The notes under the pieces are model-generated. The model saw only the letters and a program-made list of their open reading frames with translations, did not search any database and was not told the DNA's origin. The translations under genes and the position numbers were made by a program. Below, piece by piece: positions 25,520-35,997 of a stretch of 64,000 nt of DNA (position 1 is its first letter; each line of letters begins with the position of its first letter). The DNA is from GH45 sp046704385 (GTDB lineage Bacteria > Bacteroidota > Bacteroidia > Bacteroidales > SZUA-534): contig JBJKSB010000018.1 of NCBI GenBank assembly GCA_046704385.1, forward strand, positions 1 to 64,000, written 5' to 3'.

Positions 25520-28500
25520 TTATTTTTTAAGGCTTTGGATGAATTCGGTGGGAGTCATACCCAATTGTTTTTTAAAGCAGGTAGCAAAATATCGAGGGCT
25601 TGAAAATCCGGTTTCATAACAAATTTCCGAAATTCTCAGATCACTGGTTTTCATGTATTCTGCAGCTTTCTTTAATTTAACTGTGATAATAAAATCGTTA
25701 ACGGATAAATTGGTAAGCTTTTTAATTTTTTGGTAAAAAATAGTTCGTCCAAGGCCCATTTCACGAGTGAATTCATCAACATTAAAATCCGGATTATTTA
25801 AATTATCCAGGATAATCCGGTTTGCCTGCTCAACAAATTTTTGATCGATTGGATTTGTTGTTAGGTCTGTGGGCTTTGTGTTAATGTCAAGTCTGAATGC
25901 ATTGGCCATTCTCGACCGGGTTTCAATGATGTTGCGCACTTTTAGCAATAATATTTCACTATCAAAAGGTTTGGTGATATAATCATCGGCACCGGTTTCA
26001 AGTCCTTCTACCTGTTGCTCATGCAAAGCTCTTGCAGTTAAAAGAATAATAGGGATATGGCTGGTTTCTATTTTTTGTTTTAAAGTACGGCACATTTCAT
26101 TACCATCAATAACGGGCATCATAACATCACTGATAATTATTGAGGGTTGATATTTTATGGCAAACTCAATCCCATTTGCTCCGTTTTCGGCCTCAATAAT
26201 CTCAAAGTTGTCCTTAAAACAACTTTTTAAAAATGTACGTAAATCGGCATTGTCATCAACAATTAATATCTGATTTGTCATGGAGTTATTTGATGAATGG
26301 ATGGCTTTTTCTTTAGGTACGGTTTTATTATAATCTTCCGGAATAACAATTGATGATATTTCGGATTTTTCGTTGTTTAAATTTAAACAGGTCTCCATAT
26401 TATTAACCAGGTAAAACTCTTTGCTCACGGGTAGTACAACTCTGAACAACGATCCTTTTCCTAATTCGCTGGTAACTTCAACCATTCCTTTATGTAAATC
26501 AATCAGGTCTTTTGTCATAGCCAATCCAATGCCTGTGCTTTCGTGCATACTGGCTTTAACATATTCTATTTGATAAAAGCGGTTAAATATTTTATCAAGT
26601 TTATCCACAGCTATTCCTTTTCCGGTGTCGCTTACCACAATTTCAACCAACTTTCCAACAGGTTTAAGCTGTTGTTTTTTGATAATCTCGTTAAAATCAG
26701 GATCATTTTCAAAGCCGGGATACTCTTGCACCCAAATTTTTATAGTGTCATTCGGTGAAGTATATTTAAATGCATTTGAAAGGAGATTGTAAGTGATTTT
26801 CTCGATTTTATCGGCATCGAACCAACATCTGATTGAATTTGAAAAGGCAAACAGCGAGTAGTTTATATGATACTGCCTGGCTATATCATTAAAAGTATCT
26901 TTAATACTGCTTATAAAATCAATAATATCGTTTTCACTGATATTTAATGGCATCGTTCCTGTTTCAATTTTCCTGAAATCCATTAGCTGATTCACCAGCT
27001 TTTTCAATCGCAGCGCATTTCGCTGAATCATAAGCAAATCATTTTTAACATCAGCATCTGGTTGCAACGAATTAATAAGCCGGTTTACCGGTCCAATAAG
27101 CAAAGTTAACGGGGTGCGCAATTCGTGTGAGATGTTGGTAAAAAAACTGATTTTCTTAGTATTGGCTTCATCTACCTGCTCGGTCATTTCTTTTAGATGA
27201 TCGCGTTGCGAAATTATTTCTTCCTTTTGTTTTTGAAGCTCCTCGTTCGAATGTTCCAACTTTTCTTTTTGTCGGGTTAATTCCACTGTTTTCAGGTTTA
27301 CCTGGCGTTCAAGTTCAATTTTTTGCTGTTTTAAAGCGTTTATCCGTAACCGTACGCCTAAAACAATAAATCCTGTAGTACCCAATAATACTAATATTCT
27401 GAACCATATGGTTTTCCAGAATGGGGGACTTACAACAATCTCAATCTGGGCAGTGGTGGAAAGGTCAATTACCCCGTTGTTTACCATGGCAGCTTTAAAA
27501 ATATACGTACCTCCGTCAAGATTGGTATAGGTGGCATTATTATTTTTAGCATCGGTATAAACCCAATTTTGATTAAAGCCTTCAAGTTTATAGGCATAAA
27601 CCCTTTTTTCCGGGGCCAGGTAATCAAGGCACGCAAATTCGATGGTAAATATGTTTTCTTTATGGGATAATTTGATATGCTTAAGTTCTGAAATATAACT
27701 GGTAAATCTTTTATCGATTCGGTTGCCGGTGGCTGAAATATTAAAAAGCTTAAAATCGGTGATAACCACCGGCGGATTATAATCATTATCTGTAATACTG
27801 TCAGGGTGAAAAATATCAACGCCATGGGTACCCCCAAATACCAGTTTTCCTGATGGAAGTTTACCATATGCCTTTCGCTCATAAACTTCGTCCTGAAATC
27901 CGTTTAAGGAAGTATAGTTTTTATAAGTACCTGTTTTGGAATTAAACCTGAAAAGCCCTTCTGCATCGCTGCTTAACCAAAGCTGATTGTTATTTTCAGG
28001 TATTAACCCGTAAACAACTTTAGGGCCGCCCAGCCAGTTAATTTTCCCCGTAGTTTTATTTAATCTGGCTAAACCGTTTCCATTGGTGCCCAGCCATAAA
28101 TTTTCGGAACTGTCTTCCAGAATGGTATTTATAGCAATTTCTGTGGGATTTGAATTCTGGTCAGCTTTAATTGCATAATGACTAAAGGTTCCGGTAGTTT
28201 TGTTCCATCTATCGAGTCCGTTAAAGGTACCAAGCCAAATATTATTTTCAGCATCTTCATAAATACACCATACCCGGTTACTTATTAATGAATTGGTATC
28301 GCTTTCCTGGTGGCTGTAATGTAATAACTTAACTTTTTGGGGATCGGGATTAAATGAATCTTTTTCATCCAGTTTAAATATCCCTTCATCAAATGTACCT
28401 AACCAGATATTGTGCCCGGAGTCTTCAAATATGCAATAAACCGGTTTATCAATAAGTTCCTGCGAAAAGGCGGTTAGTTTCTTTTTTTGATAATTATATA

Positions 28501-29815
28501 GATATAGCCCATTTTCGGTGGCAATCCATATTCTTAAATGGCTGTCTTCGTAAATATCGCGAACCACTTCACCGGTTTCCAATCCTTTCAGTTCATTGTC
28601 ATAAGCCCGAATTGCAGAATTATAAAGGCTTATTCCTCCCCCAATAGTACCCATCCAAACCATTCCTTTGTGATCAATACAGAGAGCGCTCACCGAATTG
28701 TTGGCAATTTGGCCCGAAGCATTGTTTGAAGCTTGTACATGGACAATATTTTGGTTGCCGATGATGCCTTTATTTAAGCCTCCGCCAAAACTGCCCAGCC
28801 ATAGTAATCCGCTTCTGTCGAGTAAGGAGCACCAAAGCAAATTATAAGAAAGGCTGGACGGATCAGCCGGATTATTAACGAAAGCTGTAAATTTTTCTGA
28901 TTTTGGATTAAAATAATTTAAACCGCCCCCGAAAGTACCGAGCCATAAATTACCACGATTATCTTGTTCGATCGTTCGTATGGTATTATTATTAAGGTGA
29001 TTAGGTAAATTGCTTTTTGCGCTATATTTTTTCATTGATTGGGTGGACTTGTTGTACCTTATCAAGCCATTGTTCCAGGTTCCGATCCATAGGATGTTTT
29101 TGTCAGATTTATCCTCAATAATGCAATTGATAACTGCTGTATTTAGTACATTCCTGGGTTTATCAGCAAATTTACAGTTTTCGAACTGTTTACCTTCCAC
29201 GTTAAATGTTGCTATTCCGCCATTTTCGGTTCCAACCCATAATTTACCATCGGTATCGACAAAAAAACAATTAATAAAATCACTCAGGGGAGAAATACCG
29301 GGTTGGGTTGCTATGGAGTAATTCGTGATGGTTTTCAGGTTCGGATTATAGAAAGTAATGCCGCCACCATAAGTGCCTACCCAAATATTATCAGTACTAT
29401 CAACATAAATAGCCCTGACCTCGTTATTCAATAGTTTGAAATTAGGAAAATCAGCATTCGGAAACCTGACAAAACTATTGGTTTTTCCATCATACCGGCA
29501 AATCCCATCGTGACTACCCATCCAAAGTCTGTCTTTATAATCCTGGTAAATAATTTTAATATCGTTGCTGGGTAACGAGGTTGAGTCGGATGGATTATTT
29601 AAATAGCGCTCAAATTTTTGTCCGTTATAACGGTTTAATCCATTAAAAGTCCCTATCCAGATATAGCTGGTTTTATCCTGAAAAATGCATGAAATATAGT
29701 TTTGTGAAAGGTTTTGATGCGATGTAAGTCTTTGAAAATGAATAGAAACTTCATTTTGTCCAAAGATGAAATAAAAAGCAAACAATAACAAAGTTGTTGT
29801 TACAAACCTACCCAT
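25520..29815 (-). CDS. Hybrid two-component system regulator (HTCS), beta-glucan sensing
   Basis: A 1431-residue one-protein signalling chain. Signal peptide 1-20; two seven-bladed regulator propellers about 25-720 with repeated blades such as SYIWIGTFNGLNRYNG and NLWLGTNGNGLARLN; Y_Y_Y domain about 725-790; membrane helix about 800-822; HisKA with His897 in NISHELRTPLTLL; HATPase with DTGKGIAVDKLDKIF near 1060; receiver from about 1183 with Asp1230 in IISDVMMPVIDG; AraC DNA-binding domain about 1330-1431. HTCS proteins bind oligosaccharides in the periplasm and activate the adjacent polysaccharide locus. Here the GH16 gene follows on the same strand with a direct-repeat site between them. 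Confidence 0.94.
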   Translation of the reverse strand: MGRFVTTTLLLFAFYFIFGQNEVSIHFQRLTSHQNLSQNYISCIFQDKTSYIWIGTFNGLNRYNGQKFERYLNNPSDSTSLPSNDIKIIYQDYKDRLWMGSHDGICRYDGKTNSFVRFPNADFPNFKLLNNEVRAIYVDSTDNIWVGTYGGGITFYNPNLKTITNYSIATQPGISPLSDFINCFFVDTDGKLWVGTENGGIATFNVEGKQFENCKFADKPRNVLNTAVINCIIEDKSDKNILWIGTWNNGLIRYNKSTQSMKKYSAKSNLPNHLNNNTIRTIEQDNRGNLWLGTFGGGLNYFNPKSEKFTAFVNNPADPSSLSYNLLWCSLLDRSGLLWLGSFGGGLNKGIIGNQNIVHVQASNNASGQIANNSVSALCIDHKGMVWMGTIGGGISLYNSAIRAYDNELKGLETGEVVRDIYEDSHLRIWIATENGLYLYNYQKKKLTAFSQELIDKPVYCIFEDSGHNIWLGTFDEGIFKLDEKDSFNPDPQKVKLLHYSHQESDTNSLISNRVWCIYEDAENNIWLGTFNGLDRWNKTTGTFSHYAIKADQNSNPTEIAINTILEDSSENLWLGTNGNGLARLNKTTGKINWLGGPKVVYGLIPENNNQLWLSSDAEGLFRFNSKTGTYKNYTSLNGFQDEVYERKAYGKLPSGKLVFGGTHGVDIFHPDSITDNDYNPPVVITDFKLFNISATGNRIDKRFTSYISELKHIKLSHKENIFTIEFACLDYLAPEKRVYAYKLEGFNQNWVYTDAKNNNATYTNLDGGTYIFKAAMVNNGVIDLSTTAQIEIVVSPPFWKTIWFRILVLLGTTGFIVLGVRLRINALKQQKIELERQVNLKTVELTRQKEKLEHSNEELQKQKEEIISQRDHLKEMTEQVDEANTKKISFFTNISHELRTPLTLLIGPVNRLINSLQPDADVKNDLLMIQRNALRLKKLVNQLMDFRKIETGTMPLNISENDIIDFISSIKDTFNDIARQYHINYSLFAFSNSIRCWFDADKIEKITYNLLSNAFKYTSPNDTIKIWVQEYPGFENDPDFNEIIKKQQLKPVGKLVEIVVSDTGKGIAVDKLDKIFNRFYQIEYVKASMHESTGIGLAMTKDLIDLHKGMVEVTSELGKGSLFRVVLPVSKEFYLVNNMETCLNLNNEKSEISSIVIPEDYNKTVPKEKAIHSSNNSMTNQILIVDDNADLRTFLKSCFKDNFEIIEAENGANGIEFAIKYQPSIIISDVMMPVIDGNEMCRTLKQKIETSHIPIILLTARALHEQQVEGLETGADDYITKPFDSEILLLKVRNIIETRSRMANAFRLDINTKPTDLTTNPIDQKFVEQANRIILDNLNNPDFNVDEFTREMGLGRTIFYQKIKKLTNLSVNDFIITVKLKKAAEYMKTSDLRISEICYETGFSSPRYFATCFKKQLGMTPTEFIQSLKK

Positions 29816-29969
29816 AAAAATGAATTGAAATTAACACCTTTACCATACCCTAAAAGCCAACCATCAGATTTGACAGTTATGTTGCTAATAAATCAGCGGC
29901 TTCCTTTTTGATGCAATGTATCTATTTATTGTCATTTTGACAACATAAAACGGTGCCTTCAAATTCAAC

Positions 29970-30716
29970 TTATTCTTTATTTTCGGGTAAATCGCCCACT
30001 ACTTCAATATTTATCTCTTCTTCTTCTTTAATTTCAACCTGGTTTTTATATTCAATAAGCTTGCCGCCATTACACTCTACTACGCGTGCCGGATATCTGT
30101 TGATCATCTCATAGTCGTGCGTCGCCATGATTACAGCCCTGCCATTTTTACTAATTTCGCGAAGTAATTTTATAATTTCTTCTGAAGTTTCAGGATCAAG
30201 ATTCCCTGTGGGTTCATCTGCCAGAATAATTTCCGGATCGTTCAGTAATGCCCGGGCAATTACTACTCTCTGTTGTTCACCTCCTGATAATTCATGTGGC
30301 ATTTTATATTCCTTGAATCCAAGACCTACTTTATCAAGAACTTCCTTAATTCTCCGGTCGATTTCAATCTTTTTTTTCCATTCGGTTGCTTTAAGTACAA
30401 ATGCAAGGTTTTCATATACCGAACGGTCGGTCAACAACTGAAAATCCTGGAAAACAATACCCAGCTTGCGTCGCAAAAAAGGCACCTTTTTTTTCTTTAT
30501 ATTTACCAGGTTAAAACCTGAAATTTGTCCGGTTCCTTTACTAAGCGGAAGTTCCACGTATAATGTCTTAAGCAGCGTACTTTTACCAGTACCTGTTTTA
30601 CCTATTATATATAAAAATTCACCTTTGTCAACTTCAAAATTTATATCCTTCAATATAATATTGTTGGGGTATGCCAGTGTGGCATTTTCGATTTTAATCA
30701 GGTTTGTATTCGGCAT
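29970..30716 (-). CDS. ftsE: Cell-division ABC transporter ATP-binding protein FtsE
   Basis: 248 residues. Walker A is IGKTGTGKSTLLK, the Q-loop region KLGIVFQDFQLL, the signature LSGGEQQRVVIARALL, Walker B IILADEPTGNLDPET and the H-loop IMATHDYEMI. IVFQDFQLLTDRSVYENLAF is characteristic of FtsE. With FtsX it transmits cytoplasmic ATP hydrolysis to periplasmic peptidoglycan hydrolases. FtsX is not adjacent; in Bacteroidota the two genes are commonly separated. The C-terminal 25 residues form an acidic, Glu-rich tail (KEEEEINIEVVGD) longer than in E. coli FtsE. A TACTTTTG -7 element lies 17 bp upstream (30733-30740). Confidence 0.9.
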   Translation of the reverse strand: MPNTNLIKIENATLAYPNNIILKDINFEVDKGEFLYIIGKTGTGKSTLLKTLYVELPLSKGTGQISGFNLVNIKKKKVPFLRRKLGIVFQDFQLLTDRSVYENLAFVLKATEWKKKIEIDRRIKEVLDKVGLGFKEYKMPHELSGGEQQRVVIARALLNDPEIILADEPTGNLDPETSEEIIKLLREISKNGRAVIMATHDYEMINRYPARVVECNGGKLIEYKNQVEIKEEEEINIEVVGDLPENKE

Positions 30717-30732
30717 AACTCTCAGTTTGCCA

Positions 30733-30740
30733 CAAAAGTA
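30733..30740 (-). promoter_or_regulatory. -7 element (TACTTTTG) of ftsE
   Basis: Exact match to TAnnTTTG on the minus strand, 17 bp before the ftsE start codon. No -33 box at ideal spacing; a TTG lies about 24 bp upstream. Confidence 0.45.
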
Positions 30741-30893
30741 ACAAAATATTGCTTATCCTTATGGCAATAAACAGGCACTTTGTCTGTTTTAAATTAAAGT
30801 AATAAACAATGGTTTGTTGAAAACATGATTTTGTTGGCTATAACCTGAGCGATAATCTTTTTTACCTTTACGGATATTTAAAAACAGAATAGA

Positions 30894-33800
30894 ATGACAT
30901 ATAAGTTGTTGAAAGTTAATTTATTAATTTTCATCTTATCCATAACCGGCCCGCATATTTTCGCGCAAAATTCGATGCTTTATGCTGACGAAGACCTTAA
31001 TTATAATAAGGGGGTTGAGTTATTTGAAAAGGAAAAATACGCTGAAGCACAGCAGTTTTTTAACCGGGCTGTTGCGTATTATGGTGATGAGCATACTGAT
31101 GTTAAGGCCGATGCCGAATATTATCTTGCACTTTGTGCAATTGAACTTTTTAATGACGATGCCGAATACCGCATCTCACAATTTATTGCCGACTATCCGG
31201 AAAGCCCCCGTACAAGGGTTGCTTATTTTGAAATGGGCAGGTTTAAATACCGAAACCGAAAATACGATGAGGCACTGTATTATTTCGATAAAGTGTGGAA
31301 ACAAAACCTTACTAAAGACCAGCTGAACGAGTATTATTTTAAAAAAGGTTATTGCTACTTTAAATTGGATAATCTTGAACAGTCGGCTAAAATGTTTTAC
31401 GAAATACTCGATAAGGATTCAAAATATTCAGGTCCGGCCAACTATTATTATGCGCATGTTGCATATATGGATAAAAATTATGAAACAGCGCTAAAAGGCT
31501 TCCAAAAACTTGAGGATGACCCGACTTTTGCACCTATTGCCCCTTATTATATTGTTCAGATATATTATTTGCAGGGAAAAATGGACAAGGTGCTTGAATA
31601 TGGCCCTGAACTGCTGGATGAACCTAAAACAAAGCGTGAAGCTGAAATTTCGCGATTGGTGGGAGAGGCTTTGTATTCAAAAGGTCAGTTTCAGGAAGCA
31701 TTGGAGTATCTCGAAAATTATAAGAAAAAGGCTGATACCTATACCCGCGAGGATATCTATGAGTTGGGTTATGTGTATTATATGACCGGTAAATACCAGG
31801 AATCTGTTGAAACTTTTTCAAATATCACCAATGTGGAAGACGGGCTTACGCAAAATGCATACTTTCACATGGCCGATTGTTATCTTAAATTGGATAAGAA
31901 AGACCAGGCCCGCATGGCATTCGAAGCAGCTTCGAAACTTGATTTTGACAGCGAAATAAAGGAAATTTCGTTGTTGAATTATGCCAAGCTTTCGTATGAA
32001 TTATCATATTCGCCATTTAATGAAACCATAAACGCTTTTTACACATATATTACTAATTATCCAAACTCGATACACCACGATGAGGCTTATAGTTACCTGG
32101 TTAAAGTTTATTTAACTTCAAAAAATTATAAGGAGGCTCTGGCTTCGCTGGATAATATAAAGGTGAAATCGCCCGAAATGATGGCTGCCCACCAACGTGT
32201 GGCATTTTTTCGTGGCTTGGAACTATTTAACAACCTGCAGTTTTTGGCAGCTCTGTCAGCATTCGATATTTCATTGAAAGAGCGGAATTTTGACGAGCAA
32301 TTACATTCCCTGGCAATTTATTGGAAAGCTGAAGCTCTTTATCGTTTAAACAGGTTCAGCGAAGCTTTTGACAATTATAACCAGTTTCTGCTTACACCGG
32401 GAGCCTATTTACTCGATGAATATAATACCACTTATTATAATATGGGTTATTGCTGTTTTAAACTAAAGCAATACGATAAAGCCATTTCATGGTACCGGAA
32501 ATATACCGATAAGGGAAATGAGGTAAACAGCCTGAAAAGGGGCGATTCATTTATCAGAATTGGCGATTGCTATTTTGTAAACAGCGATTATACTGATGCC
32601 ATTGAATATTATAACAAGGCTGTAGTTTTAGACACTTTTGATGTAGATTATGCCCTCTTTCAAAAAGGTTTTTCATTAGGGCTCATTAAAAAACATCAGC
32701 AGAAAATTGAAACACTAACTTCCTTGCTGACCCGTAGTCCCAAATCAGCTTATGGTGCCGATGCTATGTATGAAAGGGGCAGAAGTTATGTTGCCCTCGA
32801 TTCGACGGATTTGGCAATTAACGATTTTAACCAGTTGCTTGAGCAATATCCTAATAGTCTTTATGTTGTTAAAACCTTACTACAACTGGGTTTATTAAAC
32901 TATAATAAAAATAACTATGAGGTGGCGTTAACCAACTATAAAAAAGTTGTAGCCGATTATCCGGGCACTCAGGAAGCTAACGATGCCATGCTGGGAATTA
33001 AGAATATCTATCTTGATATGAACAAGGTAGACGATTATTTTGCATATGCGAAAGAGCAGGGTGGTGGTGAAAACATAAGTATTAATGAGAAGGATTCGCT
33101 TACTTACCTGGCTGCTGAAAAAATTTATATGTCCGGGAACTGGAGAATGGCAAGCACTATGTTTAACGACTATTTAAACAGCTTCGAAAATGGAAAATTT
33201 GCACTCAATGCGCATTACTATCGTGGCGACTGCAATAAAAAGGCCAGCAGGGTTGATTCTGCACTTGTCGATTTTAGCTATGTAATTGATAAGCCAAAGA
33301 ATATTTTTTCAGAACCGTCACTGTTAAATGCTGCCGAATTATATGCTAAAAAGGGGGCTGATTCCATGGCCTATATCACTTATAATAAATTAGAAAACCA
33401 GGCCGAGGTTAAATCGAATTTGTTGATTGCCAGGAAAGGACAAATGCAGGCTGCATTTAATCAGAAAAAATATTCGGATGCCATTGAAGCTGCACGCCGA
33501 GTGCTAATTACAGATAAAGTGGCAGAAGAGGATCAACGGATGGCCCACATGATTATGGGAAAATCGTACCAAGCACAGAATTTATTGGATCCTGCTTTAG
33601 TTCAATTTCGGATTCTTGCACTCGATGTTAAAAATACCGAAGGGGCTGAAAGCAAATACAGGGTGGCTCAAATTCTTGATGAACAGGGTAAACCCGATGA
33701 AGCAGAACAGACAATTAATGAATTTATTAACACCGGAACACCGCATCAATATTGGTTGGCTAAAGCATTTATCTTATTATCGGATATTTACCTTAGTAAA

Positions 33801-33992
33801 AATGATAATTTTCAGGCAAAGGCAACATTGCAAAGTGTTATCGACAATTATGAAATTACAGACGACGGCATAATTAAGGAATCATCAGCAAAACTGGACG
33901 AAATAGTAACAGCGGAAAACAAACAATTTCGTTCTGCCCAGTCTGATAGTACTGCAAATCCTGTAAATGAGGATGGTCCAAATGAAAATTAA
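30894..33992 (+). CDS. Large tetratricopeptide-repeat protein, exported
   Basis: 1032 residues with a signal peptide (IFILSITGPHIFAQ). Nearly the whole mature protein is TPR-like helix pairs: for example NKGVELFEKEKYAEAQQFFNRA, YFEMGRFKYRNRKYDEALYYF, YELGYVYYMTGKYQESVETF and YNMGYCCFKLKQYDKAISWY, many resembling the YbgF/BamD subtype. It is likely a periplasmic or outer-membrane scaffold. The 3' end overlaps the next gene, a beta-barrel protein, indicating translational coupling and a joint function in the outer membrane. I recall this gene pair in many Bacteroidota, but no defined role. Confidence 0.82.
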   Translation: MTYKLLKVNLLIFILSITGPHIFAQNSMLYADEDLNYNKGVELFEKEKYAEAQQFFNRAVAYYGDEHTDVKADAEYYLALCAIELFNDDAEYRISQFIADYPESPRTRVAYFEMGRFKYRNRKYDEALYYFDKVWKQNLTKDQLNEYYFKKGYCYFKLDNLEQSAKMFYEILDKDSKYSGPANYYYAHVAYMDKNYETALKGFQKLEDDPTFAPIAPYYIVQIYYLQGKMDKVLEYGPELLDEPKTKREAEISRLVGEALYSKGQFQEALEYLENYKKKADTYTREDIYELGYVYYMTGKYQESVETFSNITNVEDGLTQNAYFHMADCYLKLDKKDQARMAFEAASKLDFDSEIKEISLLNYAKLSYELSYSPFNETINAFYTYITNYPNSIHHDEAYSYLVKVYLTSKNYKEALASLDNIKVKSPEMMAAHQRVAFFRGLELFNNLQFLAALSAFDISLKERNFDEQLHSLAIYWKAEALYRLNRFSEAFDNYNQFLLTPGAYLLDEYNTTYYNMGYCCFKLKQYDKAISWYRKYTDKGNEVNSLKRGDSFIRIGDCYFVNSDYTDAIEYYNKAVVLDTFDVDYALFQKGFSLGLIKKHQQKIETLTSLLTRSPKSAYGADAMYERGRSYVALDSTDLAINDFNQLLEQYPNSLYVVKTLLQLGLLNYNKNNYEVALTNYKKVVADYPGTQEANDAMLGIKNIYLDMNKVDDYFAYAKEQGGGENISINEKDSLTYLAAEKIYMSGNWRMASTMFNDYLNSFENGKFALNAHYYRGDCNKKASRVDSALVDFSYVIDKPKNIFSEPSLLNAAELYAKKGADSMAYITYNKLENQAEVKSNLLIARKGQMQAAFNQKKYSDAIEAARRVLITDKVAEEDQRMAHMIMGKSYQAQNLLDPALVQFRILALDVKNTEGAESKYRVAQILDEQGKPDEAEQTINEFINTGTPHQYWLAKAFILLSDIYLSKNDNFQAKATLQSVIDNYEITDDGIIKESSAKLDEIVTAENKQFRSAQSDSTANPVNEDGPNEN

Positions 33993-35697
33993 CAGCAGTA
34001 ACAATAAAACTATGATGAGGTTTATTTTTATATATATTGGAATATTATTGATCCTGGCTCATGGGTATTTGTTTGCCCAGGAGAATGTAAATCAGGAAGT
34101 TAAGGTGATTAAGCCCTACGAACCGGTTATAAATGATGCCTTTAAAATAAGTGAACTACCAAAAATTGTAGATACCAACAAAGTAATCACAAAATTTAAT
34201 TATGAGATAGTCACTGCCCAGCATTCAACTCATTTTACACCGGTTCCGATTAAACCTGCAAAATTAATTAGTGAACCTTTATCCAAGTTGTATCTGGGAC
34301 ATGTTAAAGCCGGATTTGGATCATATTTGTCACCATTGGCAGAGATATATTTAGGGAGCAAAAGGTCAGAGCAATGGAACTGGAGCGTAGTTGCAGGACA
34401 CAATTCGTCAAATGGAAAAATCAGAAATGAGGTTAATGAAAGGGTATACGCCGGAATCAGTAATACACAGGGAAGTGGTGAAGTAAATTATTTCACAAAA
34501 GACAGTAAAGTAATATCATTTAAAGCTGAAGCTGCAAACAAAATAAATTACTATTATGGTTATAATCCATTAGTTGTTAATGAAACCACCAATCGGGCAC
34601 CCTTGGTTAAGGATTCCATTGAAAACCAGATAGTAAATTTCATGAAACTTAACGGTGAACTTCGTACCGATTACCTCGATTCAACAAAGGTTAATTACAA
34701 AGTTAATGTTGGCTACCAGAACCTTTCTGCTAAAAATGGAATTGCAGAGAATGCGCTGAAAATTAAAACCGATCTGGATTATTTTTTCGAGACTGAATTT
34801 ATAGGTGCCGATTTATTTATGAATTATTATGGAAAATCGGGTCTTATGGATTCTGTGAATGGTGCCATAGTCAAATTCAGCCCGTGGGTGGGAGCATTTG
34901 GCAATAAATGGCGCGTTGTAGCAGGAGTTTCTACCTTTTTTGATCAGGCCAGTGAAAAATACTATTTCTATCCGAGGCTGAGTATGCATTATAATATTAT
35001 TGATTATTTCCTTATTCCTTATTTTGAACTGAACGGAAATTATCAGGAGAACAGCTATAAAGAAATTTATGACAGGAATCCATTTATCCGGCAAAATTTA
35101 GCAGTTACCCCCACCAATAATAAATTAAATATCACCTTTGGTTTTAGGGGAAATATAAGCTCCAAAATTGCCTTTAATACCAAAATTAACTACTCCGATA
35201 TCCGTAATCAGTACTTCTTTGTGAACGATACTTCTGAAGCAGTGCCTTTGCAAAATAAATTCGATGTGGTTTATGATGATATAACCCGCATCAGGTTATT
35301 GGGTGAGGTTTCTTACAGGACTGGTGAAAATTTGTTCTTGTCGTTAAAGGCAAATTATTACAGTTATAAGATGAAGAATGAATTGCATCCCTGGCATATG
35401 CCAAATTACACAGTGAGCTTAAATGAAAGATATTTTATTCAGAAAAAAATTGCACTTAAGGCAAATATTTATGCACTTGGAGAAAGATGGGTGCGTGAAT
35501 TCGATGAGAATGGTATAGCCTATGATAAAACTTTACCGGGTTTGGTCGATTTAAACCTTGGAGTGGAATACCGGTTATCGAAAATATTTTCGGCATTTGC
35601 TGATTTTAACAATTTAAGTTCGGTAAAGTATTATGAATGGGATCATTATTCCTCGCAGCGCTTTAATGTTATGCTGGGATTAACATATTCATTTTAG
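33982..35697 (+). CDS. Outer-membrane beta-barrel protein coupled to the TPR gene
   Basis: About 570 residues. Start choice: ATG 33982 has GAGG (33969-33972) at good spacing and overlaps the TPR stop by 11 bp; ATG 33967 gives five more residues, and ATG 34012 starts directly at the signal peptide (FIFIYIGILLILAHGYLFAQ). The mature N-terminus has VIKPYEPVINDAFKI, followed by amphipathic strands with aromatic ends (for example NWSVVAGHNSSNGKI and VNYKVNVGYQNLS) and a terminal FNVMLGLTYSF, the C-terminal aromatic signature of barrels. It resembles the TonB-receptor barrel region without a plug. Function unknown; probably partner of the TPR protein. Confidence 0.75.
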   Translation: MKINSSNNKTMMRFIFIYIGILLILAHGYLFAQENVNQEVKVIKPYEPVINDAFKISELPKIVDTNKVITKFNYEIVTAQHSTHFTPVPIKPAKLISEPLSKLYLGHVKAGFGSYLSPLAEIYLGSKRSEQWNWSVVAGHNSSNGKIRNEVNERVYAGISNTQGSGEVNYFTKDSKVISFKAEAANKINYYYGYNPLVVNETTNRAPLVKDSIENQIVNFMKLNGELRTDYLDSTKVNYKVNVGYQNLSAKNGIAENALKIKTDLDYFFETEFIGADLFMNYYGKSGLMDSVNGAIVKFSPWVGAFGNKWRVVAGVSTFFDQASEKYYFYPRLSMHYNIIDYFLIPYFELNGNYQENSYKEIYDRNPFIRQNLAVTPTNNKLNITFGFRGNISSKIAFNTKINYSDIRNQYFFVNDTSEAVPLQNKFDVVYDDITRIRLLGEVSYRTGENLFLSLKANYYSYKMKNELHPWHMPNYTVSLNERYFIQKKIALKANIYALGERWVREFDENGIAYDKTLPGLVDLNLGVEYRLSKIFSAFADFNNLSSVKYYEWDHYSSQRFNVMLGLTYSF

Positions 35698-35880
35698 AAA
35701 ACAACGGTAAAAACATCAGATATTAATATATACTCAACCGTTATGGTGAGTAATGAAAATTGAAGCAGGAATTTAATCGCATTTTAAGATTTTGCAATTC
35801 CTGTTATGGCTCAGCAAAATAGTTGATTTTATATGGTTTTTTCATTGTTAAAATCTTGTTTAAAACTACTCTAAATTAAC

Positions 35881-35900
35881 TTTTGAAATGGGTTTCAAAA
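35881..35900. promoter_or_regulatory. Perfect palindrome upstream of gyrB
   Basis: TTTTGAAA-TGGG-TTTCAAAA is an exact 8-bp inverted repeat with a 4-bp centre. Its right arm overlaps the presumed -33 region of the gyrB promoter, so it is placed as a repressor operator would be. Alternatively it may be chance in AT-rich DNA. Confidence 0.45.
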
Positions 35901-35922
35901 TAGCTTTAAATAACTATATTTG
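35893..35922 (+). promoter_or_regulatory. gyrB promoter (TTTC-N18-TATATTTG)
   Basis: TATATTTG (35915-35922) matches the -7 consensus exactly; TTTC, one base off TTTG, lies 18 bp upstream. The leader to the gyrB ATG would be about 70 nt. The 300-bp gap 35698-35997 otherwise holds only AT-rich sequence and the palindrome. Confidence 0.55.
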
Positions 35923-35997
35923 TTTGTTTGTCCAATAGCATAATATGGACATATAAGTTGTTGATAATAATATATTTAGAATAAATTCTTTTATACG

